In this document: piece after piece, positions 49,970-58,245 of the stretch
How positions within the stretch are numbered: the stretch's first letter is position 1
Layout: each line of letters starts with the position of its first letter
Assembly: GCF_014023125.1 (NCBI RefSeq)
Contig: NZ_CP048914.1
Coordinates: forward strand, 1,144,698 to 1,208,697
DNA length: 64,000 bases
Direction: 5' to 3'
Source of the DNA: Candidatus Xianfuyuplasma coldseepsis
Lineage (GTDB): Bacteria; Bacillota_I; Bacilli_A; Izemoplasmatales; Izemoplasmataceae
Program-made: the position numbers and the translations under genes
Notes under the pieces: generated by a model
The model's input: only the letters and a program-made list of their open reading frames with translations
Databases searched by the model: none
Told to the model about the DNA's origin: nothing

Positions 49970-50433
49970 GAACAGGTACATACCATGAATCAAAAGAAGT
50001 AGTTATGATAGACTGTAAAAGGGTTATGCACATGTGTAAAATGATTTTACAAATGTGGTAACTAGTTAATGTGTAAAATGATATTACATACTGAAAAAAT
50101 AGAACTGTAAACTCGCTTTACACCACAAATAATTCTGAGTGATTCCTCTAAGTGTAAACTGATTTTACATTTAAGGATATTCTTGTAAGACGAAAACTTT
50201 GCCAACGCTTCAAAGTTGTAGACTCGATTGTATAAGGTGATTGAAATAATAGTTGGGAATCATACATCCTACTTCACAGAATCAGAATTTAAAGCTCTGT
50301 CATTAGCTTCAGTTTCAAATCATTCACATCGAATATGACTCTTATCTAGGGAGGGCCTTTTAAGATAGAAAATGCCATGATTAGAGTATGGTATAATTAT
50401 AGTAACAATAGATTTTTATCGGGGGTAAAACTT
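49970..50433. other. Noncoding gap with palindrome array
   Basis: No gene seen. Contains four 17-bp palindromes (separate feature), then about 200 bases without recognised elements, and ATGGTATAAT (about 50388-50397), an extended -10 for the gene at 50434. Confidence 0.6.
50035..50169. repeat. Four palindromic sites TGTAAA-N5-TTTACA
   Basis: Sites at 50035-50051 (perfect 17-bp palindrome), 50072-50088 (one arm imperfect), 50106-50122 and 50153-50169, start-to-start 37, 34 and 47 bp. A single half-site TGTAAAA lies just before at about 50014. Looks like a multi-operator or iteron region for a dimeric DNA-binding protein. Confidence 0.7.
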
Positions 50434-51282
50434 ATGAAGAAGTTTGATTTGAGGAAAGTATTTTTTCAATCTGGATATTCAATAACTGACATTGCCGATG
50501 AGCTTGATGTGAAAAGACCAACAGTATACAATAATATGAAAGAGTTTGAAGAAAAACTATCATGCAAAAACAAAGAGCTCATGATGCTTTTTTGTAGATT
50601 TACTTATTATGACCGTTTCACCAAAGGTTTGGTTCAAGATCAGATTGATATGGTTAAAAATGTGATGAGAAGAATTGAGTATATTTATGATGAGAATTCA
50701 CGAGTGAAGGGTAATGAGTTATATCGAGAATTTGTCAGAGTAATTGATGATGCAAATCAAGAAGAATCTGAAAAAGATGATGTTATACACGAATCGAGTA
50801 TTGAGAACAATGAATCTGTAGTCTGGGGAAATCTAGTTTGCAATAAATGTGATGCAAATGGTACCCTAATTTATGATGAGAGAAAGGATCATATTTTTTG
50901 TCAGTATTGTATGAATGAGTCCCAACCTGAAGAGTATGGAATTACTCCTGGTGGAAAGTATTTTATAAAAGATAAAAAATACGAAGACAAAGTTTTATCA
51001 AATGATAATGACATACAGGGAAACCAAAATGAGTATGTTATAAATAGATCCAACTATGTCCAGATGGGGGATTTTATTGAAGGTGAAATAATTGGTAGTA
51101 CAAAACACGGTGTTCTCGTTTTGTTTAATGACAACCATAAAGGGTTTATGAAAATAAGTGATCTGCCAGAGTGGCTCAAAAGTAAAATTGATCTTGTTGG
51201 ATGGAAAATTATAGCGGAAATTGTACGTAAAGATGGAAAAAACCATAATTTGAAATACGTAGCTAATAGAACATGGAAATGA
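50434..51282 (+). CDS. HTH, zinc-ribbon and S1-like domain protein
   Basis: 282 residues from ATG 50434 (GGGGG 9 bp upstream; upstream in-frame ATG at 50377 lies before the -10). N-terminal helix-turn-helix (FFQSGYSITDIADELDVKRPTVYNNMKEF), middle helices, a zinc ribbon CNKCDANG...CQYC (about 149-168), and a C-terminal S1-like OB domain (MGDFIEGEIIGSTKHGVLVLFNDNHKGFMKISDLP). The combination of DNA-reading HTH and RNA-type S1 fold is unusual. Candidate binder of the upstream palindromes. Function unknown. Confidence 0.7.
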   Translation: MKKFDLRKVFFQSGYSITDIADELDVKRPTVYNNMKEFEEKLSCKNKELMMLFCRFTYYDRFTKGLVQDQIDMVKNVMRRIEYIYDENSRVKGNELYREFVRVIDDANQEESEKDDVIHESSIENNESVVWGNLVCNKCDANGTLIYDERKDHIFCQYCMNESQPEEYGITPGGKYFIKDKKYEDKVLSNDNDIQGNQNEYVINRSNYVQMGDFIEGEIIGSTKHGVLVLFNDNHKGFMKISDLPEWLKSKIDLVGWKIIAEIVRKDGKNHNLKYVANRTWK

Positions 51283-51405
51283 TTTGAATAAATTTCTATC
51301 TTAGATAGAAAGAAGAATGTAGTGTACAAATAACTTGACATCACTCTATTTCTGAACTAAACTATAGGTGCAATCAAGTATTGCAAAAAAGTGAATAAAA
51401 GACAT

Positions 51406-51460
51406 AACACAAACCATTTCATCGAAAACAACTAGTTTTTGAACGGTTTGTGTTTTTTTG
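51406..51460 (+). terminator. Terminator downstream of the HTH-S1 gene
   Basis: AACACAAACC/GGTTTGTGTT stem, long loop, T7 tail; lies about 120 bases past the stop codon. The rest of 51283-51565 holds nothing recognised. Confidence 0.7.
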
Positions 51461-51565
51461 TCTCAAAACAGAGCTGGAACTGTAACAGCACAAAACTTAT
51501 TGGTTTAGAGTCACAACAATAATACTTCTCCTATAGACCAAAATAAAACTTAAGGAGAAAATATA

Positions 51566-51961
51566 ATGAAAAAAATGGAAGATTTAACAAAGCAAGAGCT
51601 GCATGAATTACTATACAAACAATTGTACGTTGTATTCAATCTGTGGCATGATGGTGATTATTGGTGTTTTAGAACTTGTTTGCCAGGAGCCTACAACAAA
51701 ACGGAAGCAAGAAACAAAGCTACGAAGTATTTTAGAAAGATAGGGCAACCTATGAAGTATGGCTGTGTTATTGGGCCTATTGATTTAGGAATGCTACCTT
51801 GGAGTTTTCGGGAGTATGACATTGAACAGGATTCAAGATTGGATGGATACGTTTATAATGAGTGGTTAAACTTTATACTCCAGGAAGATCAAGAAAACTG
51901 GGGACCATATGACATATTAGATTACTTTAAGAAGTATTGGTTTCTTTGCTTAGGGCTATGA
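51566..51961 (+). CDS. Protein of unknown function, paralogue of next gene
   Basis: 131 residues, Trp/Tyr/Asp-rich, no signal or membrane segment. Its second half (LGMLPWSFREYDIEQDSRLDGYVY...PYDILDYFKKYW) lines up with the same region of the 51969 protein. RBS TAAGGAGA. Stop is 7 bases before the next gene. Family not recognised. Confidence 0.6.
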   Translation: MKKMEDLTKQELHELLYKQLYVVFNLWHDGDYWCFRTCLPGAYNKTEARNKATKYFRKIGQPMKYGCVIGPIDLGMLPWSFREYDIEQDSRLDGYVYNEWLNFILQEDQENWGPYDILDYFKKYWFLCLGL

Positions 51962-51968
51962 TGTAAAT

Positions 51969-52313
51969 ATGAGAAGATATTATCCCGTATTCATTCTCAC
52001 CAAAATAAAATCACAATTATATTACAGCGCAGTATTTCCACATACTGACAGAATAATCAAAGCTAAAATCAGTACAAGAAAGTTTTTTAGTAGCCGAAAT
52101 GTAAAAGTAATCGATTTAAAAGGTTCAGAAATGGAAATCGATCTCTCCCAATTGCCTAGAAAAGTTAGAAGATATGATATTACCGAAGAACGTGGTTTTA
52201 GAGGGAAAGTTTACAAGCATCTGATACCATATGATAACTTCGAACGAAAATCCACCGTAGAGATATTGGATGAACTACTATCTGATTGGATTGGGAGCCT
52301 AGACAAACTTTGA
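51969..52313 (+). CDS. Protein of unknown function, paralogue of previous gene
   Basis: 114 residues, basic N-terminus. LSQLPRKVRRYDITEERGFRGKVYK...TVEILDELLSDW aligns with the second half of the 51566 product: pattern L-x2-LP-x3-R-x-YDI-x6-G-x-VY...ILD-x5-W. No RBS of note; probably translated after its neighbour. Function unknown. Confidence 0.55.
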   Translation: MRRYYPVFILTKIKSQLYYSAVFPHTDRIIKAKISTRKFFSSRNVKVIDLKGSEMEIDLSQLPRKVRRYDITEERGFRGKVYKHLIPYDNFERKSTVEILDELLSDWIGSLDKL

Positions 52314-52324
52314 ACACAAGATTG

Positions 52325-52349
52325 AAGAGTGATTTTTTCACTCTTTTTC
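52325..52349 (+). terminator. Terminator of the paralogue pair
   Basis: AAGAGTGA/TCACTCTT hairpin with T tail. Confidence 0.8.
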
Positions 52350-52362
52350 TTTATGCTAAGAT

Positions 52363-52391
52363 TTGACAAGAAAAATAAATAGGTTTAAAAT
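52363..52391 (+). promoter_or_regulatory. Strong sigma-A promoter of the candidate ncRNA
   Basis: Perfect TTGACA, 17-bp spacer, TAAAAT (one mismatch to TATAAT). No start codon with RBS follows for almost 400 bases. Confidence 0.7.
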
Positions 52392-52397
52392 AAAACT

Positions 52398-52713
52398 ATA
52401 GGAAACTACAATTGTTGCATCTTCTCCTTGATGCAGGCAACCATATTTCATGCGATAGAGGTTAGCCAATGTTACAATACTGCCCTGTAGGCATTTTCCT
52501 ATAAGAATATTGGAATATTAGATAGTGTTTCTCAAAGATTCAAGAGGATAACGCAGTGGCGCCCTATTTGATGATTGAGACCATGATTATGAATTGTGGA
52601 TGTGATGGATCGCAAATTGCTATCCGACTAGACAAATTGTCTAGCTGAATAACGCATGAGTTAAAAGCACGACTATACTGATATCAATGAAAAGAAGCAC
52701 GAGTTGCTCTTTT
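52398..52713 (+). ncRNA. Candidate structured noncoding RNA, about 315 nt
   Basis: Bounded by a near-consensus promoter and a terminator-like hairpin (52690-52713, AAAAGAAGCA/TGCTCTTTT with one bulge). TATAGGAAA at the 5' end pairs with TTTCCTATA at about 52495-52503, closing a 5' domain with inner hairpins TGCATC/GATGCA and TGCC/GGCA. The 3' domain has AATATT-GG-AATATT, GGAT..GCA/TGC..ATCC and the perfect CTAGACA/TGTCTAG hairpins. No ORF with RBS. It does not match tmRNA, 6S, SRP, RNase P or riboswitches as I know them. 5' end is predicted from the promoter only. Confidence 0.45.
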
Positions 52714-52778
52714 GATTGATGTTATGTATGGTCGTTTTTGTTTCTATATATTCAATACACATAAGAAGGGATGATTTT

Positions 52779-53564
52779 ATGAGTTATTTATTTTTCGACA
52801 TCGAGGCAGCAAATAGACATGATAAGACTGCAAAGATTTATTCATTTGGATATGTACTAACAGATAAGCACTTCAATATTATTGAACAGAGGGAGATTAT
52901 CATTAATCCAGATGCTGAGTACTATTTTCGAAAGGATGGAGTACATCAAAAAATACCCTGCCCTATTGATGCCGAGTTAATGGCAAAAGCGGAATTGTTT
53001 CCACATCACTATGATGAAATTAAACGATTGGTGTCATCAAATGTATGCATTGGCTATGATACAGCGAATGATGCATTTATGCTTCATGAAAGTTGTAAAC
53101 GATATGATTTGGCATCATATGATTTCCGATTCTATGATCTAAGAGAGATTTCAGATACATTACTTGGTAAAAGAATTTCAGGACTAAGTAAACTTGCTGA
53201 ACATCTAGATTATATAAACGAGAATCCCCATAATGGGTTATCAGATGCTGTTACTACATTTGAAGTTTGTAAAAAACTACTCAGTGAAACCAAGTATGCT
53301 TTAGACTACCTGAGATTCAAATCTAAGATATTTATGTATCATGCTAGGAATTATAAAGTCTACAAAATGGAGAATGGGAAAGAAAGGTATGTCAATAAAC
53401 GGATATTTGATGATATGAGGATTAAGGATGATCCAAAACAGAATGGGAATTTACATCAGACTTTCAAGAATGATGGTATTCATAACAATCAATTAGGAGA
53501 GGAGTTGAAGAAATGGCTAAAAGAGGCGGAGTATCAGGACACACACATACGCAACAACAATTAG
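52779..53564 (+). CDS. DEDDh-type 3'-5' exonuclease (DnaQ-like)
   Basis: 261 residues from ATG 52779 (AGAAGGGATG upstream; an ATG at 52716 lacks an RBS). Exonuclease residues: D and E in LFFDIEAAN, D in IGYDTANDAFM, and H...D in NPHNGLSDAVTTFEVC. C-terminal 90 residues form an extra helical/basic region ending KWLKEAEYQDTH. Degrades single-stranded DNA or RNA ends; the target is unknown. A 57-residue gene overlaps its 3' end. Confidence 0.85.
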   Translation: MSYLFFDIEAANRHDKTAKIYSFGYVLTDKHFNIIEQREIIINPDAEYYFRKDGVHQKIPCPIDAELMAKAELFPHHYDEIKRLVSSNVCIGYDTANDAFMLHESCKRYDLASYDFRFYDLREISDTLLGKRISGLSKLAEHLDYINENPHNGLSDAVTTFEVCKKLLSETKYALDYLRFKSKIFMYHARNYKVYKMENGKERYVNKRIFDDMRIKDDPKQNGNLHQTFKNDGIHNNQLGEELKKWLKEAEYQDTHIRNNN

Positions 53565-53686
53565 ATGACTATGCAAATCAAAATAACCCTAATAATGACG
53601 CTTATCAAGATGATTTGGATAACCATGCTGATCAATTGAACCCTAACAACGATGAATACAAAGGCGAAGAAAAAGATGATAAGTAG
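53513..53686 (+). CDS. 57-residue repeat protein overlapping the exonuclease gene
   Basis: ATG 53513 preceded by AGGAGAGGAG, in a different frame from the exonuclease whose last 52 bases it overlaps. Sequence is two imperfect 18-residue repeats, LDDYANQNNPNNDAYQDD and LDNHADQLNPNNDEYKGE, after KRGGVSGHTHTQQQ. Highly hydrophilic. The repeat style is seen in small conserved proteins of Firmicutes; function unknown. Confidence 0.65.
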   Translation: MAKRGGVSGHTHTQQQLDDYANQNNPNNDAYQDDLDNHADQLNPNNDEYKGEEKDDK

Positions 53687-53713
53687 GTCCTAATATGGAC
53701 TTACTTATTTCTT
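53681..53713 (+). terminator. Terminator after the 57-residue gene
   Basis: AAGTAGGTCC/GGACTTACTT stem (with a G-T pair) overlapping the stop codon, T-rich tail. Confidence 0.6.
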
Positions 53714-53776
53714 TATAAAATGGTATAATTTGATTAGAGTGTTTTATAAAGAAATTTTGAATATAGGAGATGGGGT

Positions 53777-55672
53777 ATGAAAGTTAATTTACAAAAAGCA
53801 GTTAATGTTCTTTCTAATAGGAAGATTAATTTCTTGCAACCATTATATGAAACAATAGTAAACTCAATTGAGGCTGGAGCATCAGATATTAAGGTGATAT
53901 TTGATATCGAAAAAACATTGGATCATACACCTAATTTGGTAAATAGTTATACTGTTATCGATAATGGAGAAGGATTTACGCAGAAAAACAGAGATGCATT
54001 TTTAGAGCTTTGGACTAATAATAAGATTAAGTTAGGTGCAAAGGGAAGTGGAAGGTTTACTTGGCTGAATATTTTTAAACATGTAGAAATTGAAAGTATG
54101 GTTGCATCTGAGGGCTGTAAAGTTAATATTCCTTTCAACATTAATTTTGATGATAGCGATTTGAATGTGGAGGATCTTTCAATTGAAGAATCGAAGACGG
54201 TTGTAAGACTATATGACATTGTAGAGAGAAAGAGGGATATTCGAGTAGAAGCGAATGCTGAACTGATTAAGAAAGCGATTATTGATCACCTTTTATTGAA
54301 ATTAGTTTTACTAAAAGAAGAGGGGAGACATTATGTAATAAATCTGCATTTAGACGATGAAGAACTAAGCATAAGTCCAAATGATATCCCCGATCTCAAA
54401 GAATCTGATTTTACCGTTGATAGCGATATTACCAACGAAGTTTTTGATTTTCAAATGCATTATGAGTTTTTTGATGATCAAAAATCAGAAATTAAAGCAT
54501 TCTATTGTGCGAATTTTAGAACCGTTAAGGAGATAAATTTATCATATTTAGGTATTAATGGGTCTTTTCCAAATAACTCTTCATTAACATTACTAGTTAC
54601 ATCAGAGTATTTTGATGAGAGAGACGATGATAGTAGGAATGAACTACCTGGGTTAAAAGGGTTAAAAGATCCTAACTTGGATAATCCGGTCACTTTGAAG
54701 ATGATTAATACTGATCTTAAGGATCAACTCCGTCATATAATATTTCAAGAGTACCCAGAACTAATTGAAGCAACCAAAAGGGAATTAGAAAAAGCAAGAG
54801 ATGAAGCACCACACTTGGCAATATATTTTGAAACTGAAGACGACATCATCGGTGATAAAGATGTTATTATTAAGAACGCTAGAAAGAAATTTGAAAACAG
54901 CAAAAGCGAAACTCGAATGAAATTCCAGAAGATTCTAAAGAAAAACAATGTTCCGACTGATAATTTTATTGAGGCAATTAATGAAGTTAGTACAGTTGCA
55001 GCTGCTGAATTAGCTGAATATATTTTATATAGAGACCAAATTACAGATGCTTTAGAGAAATCTTTAAGTGATGAAAGCAAGAATGAATCTTTTATCCACA
55101 ATCTGTTTATGCCGATGAAAACTGATTCGTTTAGAGGTGATGATAGCTATCTTCAAAGTAACTTATGGTTATTAGATGACAAGTTTATGACATATTACTA
55201 TGCAGCAAGCGATAAGACTGTTAACCAAATAAAGAATGAACTAGGTATTGAAACAACTGTTAAAGCTGACCATAGACGGAGACCTGACTTAACTGTATAT
55301 TATAATACTGATTCAGAATACAGAAACGCTGTAGTGGTAGAAATAAAAGGTGTGTTTGCATCTAACGACGAAAAGAATAAAGCTATAACCGAGTTGCCTA
55401 ACAATGTTGTTACTTTACGACAAAACATCGAAAAAACTGGGACAATTTGGTCGTATATTATTACGGATATAGATAGTTACTTCGCACAAACTATTGAAAA
55501 TCAAGACAGATATACATTGTTGTTTAATAAAGGTTCAGAGTATAAGGTGTATTATGCATATTTTGAACGCAATGATACTCACCAGTATATTGTTGATATA
55601 AAAACTATAGTAAGAGATGCTAAGGATAGAAATGTCACATTTTTGGATATATTAAAGAATAGAAGCAACTAA
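53777..55672 (+). CDS. GHKL (MORC/Hsp90-like) ATPase with C-terminal PD-(D/E)XK-like nuclease domain
   Basis: 631 residues. ATP site: ETIVNSIEAGA (Glu25, Asn29), VIDNGEGF (about 60-67), GAKGSGRFTWL (about 87-97), the N, G1 and G2 boxes of GHKL ATPases. After a helical middle (about 330-430) the C-terminal 200 residues contain RRRPDLTVYY (Asp about 502) and VVVEIKG (Glu about 521, Lys about 523), the D...E-x-K spacing of restriction-type nucleases and Shedu-like domains. Suggests an ATP-gated clamp that cuts nucleic acid, as in antiphage systems. Extended -10 TGGTATAAT at 53721-53729. Defence role is inference. Confidence 0.75.
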   Translation: MKVNLQKAVNVLSNRKINFLQPLYETIVNSIEAGASDIKVIFDIEKTLDHTPNLVNSYTVIDNGEGFTQKNRDAFLELWTNNKIKLGAKGSGRFTWLNIFKHVEIESMVASEGCKVNIPFNINFDDSDLNVEDLSIEESKTVVRLYDIVERKRDIRVEANAELIKKAIIDHLLLKLVLLKEEGRHYVINLHLDDEELSISPNDIPDLKESDFTVDSDITNEVFDFQMHYEFFDDQKSEIKAFYCANFRTVKEINLSYLGINGSFPNNSSLTLLVTSEYFDERDDDSRNELPGLKGLKDPNLDNPVTLKMINTDLKDQLRHIIFQEYPELIEATKRELEKARDEAPHLAIYFETEDDIIGDKDVIIKNARKKFENSKSETRMKFQKILKKNNVPTDNFIEAINEVSTVAAAELAEYILYRDQITDALEKSLSDESKNESFIHNLFMPMKTDSFRGDDSYLQSNLWLLDDKFMTYYYAASDKTVNQIKNELGIETTVKADHRRRPDLTVYYNTDSEYRNAVVVEIKGVFASNDEKNKAITELPNNVVTLRQNIEKTGTIWSYIITDIDSYFAQTIENQDRYTLLFNKGSEYKVYYAYFERNDTHQYIVDIKTIVRDAKDRNVTFLDILKNRSN

Positions 55673-55750
55673 CAAAGATTGTTTTATAGGTATATAAGTG
55701 TCCTATTTAAGAATGGGTTAAGAAAAAACAATAGAAGGTAGATAACAAGT

Positions 55751-56302
55751 ATGAGACAGATTAGCGATTTGATGTTGATAATTTACGATGTGTTAGGGAT
55801 TAAAGGAAAGAACCATCCAATACTTGTTAGTGGTGTAAGAACAAAATACAACCCCGTAGAGAATATAATATATGTACGAAGTATAGGATTTCCTACAATT
55901 ATTCATGAGATAGGACATGAGGCCGTCCATTATTTACAGCATACTGAGAACCGATTAAAACCTTATGATCGGATGGATATTGAAAAATTCCGAGGTAAAA
56001 AAGAAGGTATGTTTTGTAAGTATGATTTTGAAAGAGAGGCAATTGCTTTTAGTTGGGTTTTAGCATTGAAGTTAAATGAGTATTTTTTCTCTGCAAGAGA
56101 AGATATAAAACAGCAATACAAGTATCATAAGAATTTCTACTCCTCTATGGTACAACTTCGAATTACCGATGTAACTAATGAGATAGTAATGGAAGAGCTG
56201 CAAATGAAGTTGGATTTAGCATACGATAGAGCGAAAGCAAAATATATAGGTTTAATTGAAAATAAGAGACAAGAGTTTATTAACTGGTATACCGAATCGT
56301 AG
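55751..56302 (+). CDS. HEXXH zinc metallopeptidase, ImmA/IrrE-like
   Basis: 183 residues. Zinc motif IIHEIGHEAVHYLQH (His52, Glu53, His56), and a downstream Glu in DFEREAIAFSW as third ligand, as in IrrE/ImmA peptidases that cut repressors. RBS AGAAGGTAG is weak. 78 bases after the GHKL-nuclease gene, same strand. May release a repressor or act as an accessory of that gene; no XRE repressor is beside it. Confidence 0.8.
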   Translation: MRQISDLMLIIYDVLGIKGKNHPILVSGVRTKYNPVENIIYVRSIGFPTIIHEIGHEAVHYLQHTENRLKPYDRMDIEKFRGKKEGMFCKYDFEREAIAFSWVLALKLNEYFFSAREDIKQQYKYHKNFYSSMVQLRITDVTNEIVMEELQMKLDLAYDRAKAKYIGLIENKRQEFINWYTES

Positions 56303-56359
56303 GACTTGTTTCCAATGATTTTTGTTAACTTAGCATAAACGATTAAAGGAGTCAAACAC

Positions 56360-56731
56360 ATGAAAAGACAAGATTATTTTAGATTAAGTGCAATAATCTC
56401 AATGTTGCTATTGATTACTATGTATAGCTATTTTTGGTACTCTGCAGGAGTGGTTGGATTTAGTTATGCATTTAAACACGTATTATGGGGAATTGCAATA
56501 CTAATCATATTTGCTTTGAGCACAGTTTCTGCAAGTAAATCTCCATACCTAGAAAAGAAACATTCCTTGATTTTTTCTGGAATATCCCTTACACCAATAA
56601 TTCTCTACATAATCGCTTATTTATTGAGTGGTGAAATTCTAGATTTTGCTGTTGGTTTTGCATATACAATGTTTGCCATTCTCATTTTGTGTGCTTTGTC
56701 ATATATCCTTTCAATATTTGCTAAGGATTAA
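56360..56731 (+). CDS. Four-helix membrane protein, function unknown
   Basis: 123 residues with four membrane segments (about 10-27, 37-53, 70-88, 97-118) and short loops. RBS AAAGGAGT. Could be the membrane partner of the preceding genes (57-base gap) or independent. Last gene of the AT-rich accessory region. Confidence 0.65.
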   Translation: MKRQDYFRLSAIISMLLLITMYSYFWYSAGVVGFSYAFKHVLWGIAILIIFALSTVSASKSPYLEKKHSLIFSGISLTPIILYIIAYLLSGEILDFAVGFAYTMFAILILCALSYILSIFAKD

Positions 56732-56900
56732 CACTCAAAAAGGGTAAAAATAATATATAGTTTTTCCCCGAACTGCGATACACTGAATCGTACCACAAGT
56801 AATTACTACTAATGACATGCAGATCATGACAAATCCTTTTTCACTATTTTATATGTACTCAAATCGTATGTATGCTATAATTAATTTAGAATACATTACA

Positions 56901-56925
56901 AATAGGACAACAATGTCCTATTTTT
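56901..56925 (+). terminator. Terminator just upstream of the esterase gene
   Basis: AATAGGACA/TGTCCTATT stem with T5; it lies between a TATAAT (about 56874-56879) and the esterase RBS, so it could act as an attenuator. 56732-56900 holds no other recognised element. Confidence 0.65.
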
Positions 56926-56943
56926 GTTTATAGGAGGAAATGG

Positions 56944-58245
56944 ATGAAATTAGTACCCAATGTACCAGTTCTTAGTCCCATATTAAAAAGATTTCATAAA
57001 CAACTAAAGAAATCAGAAAACAAACAAGCTGAATTAGACAAGTTTTGGAAAAAGGTACAACGTAAAGGCACGCCGTTATACGAAAAAATTAAAACAGAAC
57101 CAGATTACTATTTAGTAACATTTTTGTTTCAGTCCAACCGAAGAACAAACGAACTATTTGTCCACAGTAGTATCTTTGGATGGATCGATCAACGAGCCCA
57201 AATGGGACTACTTGAAGGGACAAACGTCTATTATAAGTCGATATTTGTTTTAAACCAAACGTATGTATCGTACTTTATTCGACAAGGAGCTTTACAAGAC
57301 ATTGATAGTCCGCAACAACCCAATCATGATGAGCTTGTCTTAGATCCGTATAATAAAACATATCATACGGTACAATTTCCCAATCGAAAAGTCTGTTTTC
57401 ACTTATTACAAACGCCAGATTATGTAACGTATCCGTTAACCAAAGAAACCATCCCAGAGGGCACGATGGACGAATACGAATTTCCATGTGAACCAATGAT
57501 TCAAGCAATCAATACAGCGATGAAAAGTCACATACCTGAAGATACAAAATATAAAGTGAGTATCTATAAACCGTACAACTATAATGAAACAACAACATAT
57601 AAATCATTAACCTTATATGATGGGGATATCATATTGAGAGGAAGCAAGGAAAATAATATCATTCGTGTTTTCGATCAAATGATTTATCATGAGGAAATGC
57701 AACCTATTATAATCATCCTTATTCATCAAATAAATCGCATGGTTGAATTATGGGGTAATGATATCTTCAATGACTTTGTCGCAAATACCGTACGCAAAAA
57801 ACTATATACCAAATATAATATCGACGAACGTTCCGAATCGAATGCAATCGGTGGATATAGCTTAGGAGGACTTCAGGCTGCGCACATGGGACTATTTCAT
57901 TCACAACACTATGGGAATGCGATGTGCTTATCGCCATCGATGTGGGCGCCAAAGGTCTCAACCCTTGGTAAAATATCGGATGATGATAAAGAGTTATCAC
58001 AATATATCATTAACAAATATGTAAAAGAGGATACACAAGATACAAAATTCTATATATCAATCGGTCGATATGAAACGCCAGAAACCATCGGATTTGGACC
58101 CAATCATTATTGGTCGATTCGTCATTTTCGAGATGTTTTGTTATCAAAAGGTTATGATGTCCATTACATCGAAAACAACCAGAGTCATTCGTTCTTGTTT
58201 GTGAAAGATAATGTAGTTGATGCGATGAAATGGTTTTTCAGTTAA
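56944..58245 (+). CDS. Esterase D-like alpha/beta hydrolase with long N-terminal extension
   Basis: 433 residues. The C-terminal half is an esterase: nucleophile elbow GGYSLGGLQAAHMG (Ser about 304), an active-site His in NNQSHSFLFV near the end. The N-terminal 220 residues are not recognised and contain a beta-rich acceptor-like part. Cytoplasmic, no signal. RBS ATAGGAGGA. Likely hydrolyses acyl or thio esters; substrate unknown. Codon use is again backbone-like (CGA/CGT for Arg). Confidence 0.78.
   Translation: MKLVPNVPVLSPILKRFHKQLKKSENKQAELDKFWKKVQRKGTPLYEKIKTEPDYYLVTFLFQSNRRTNELFVHSSIFGWIDQRAQMGLLEGTNVYYKSIFVLNQTYVSYFIRQGALQDIDSPQQPNHDELVLDPYNKTYHTVQFPNRKVCFHLLQTPDYVTYPLTKETIPEGTMDEYEFPCEPMIQAINTAMKSHIPEDTKYKVSIYKPYNYNETTTYKSLTLYDGDIILRGSKENNIIRVFDQMIYHEEMQPIIIILIHQINRMVELWGNDIFNDFVANTVRKKLYTKYNIDERSESNAIGGYSLGGLQAAHMGLFHSQHYGNAMCLSPSMWAPKVSTLGKISDDDKELSQYIINKYVKEDTQDTKFYISIGRYETPETIGFGPNHYWSIRHFRDVLLSKGYDVHYIENNQSHSFLFVKDNVVDAMKWFFS

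Noticed and set aside
50035-50169. CRISPR array
   Set aside because: Repeats are only 17 bp dyads with uneven 17-30 bp gaps and no Cas genes.
49916-50433. tRNA gene as integration target beside the recombinase
   Set aside because: No cloverleaf or CCA end found; large serine recombinases need not use tRNA sites.
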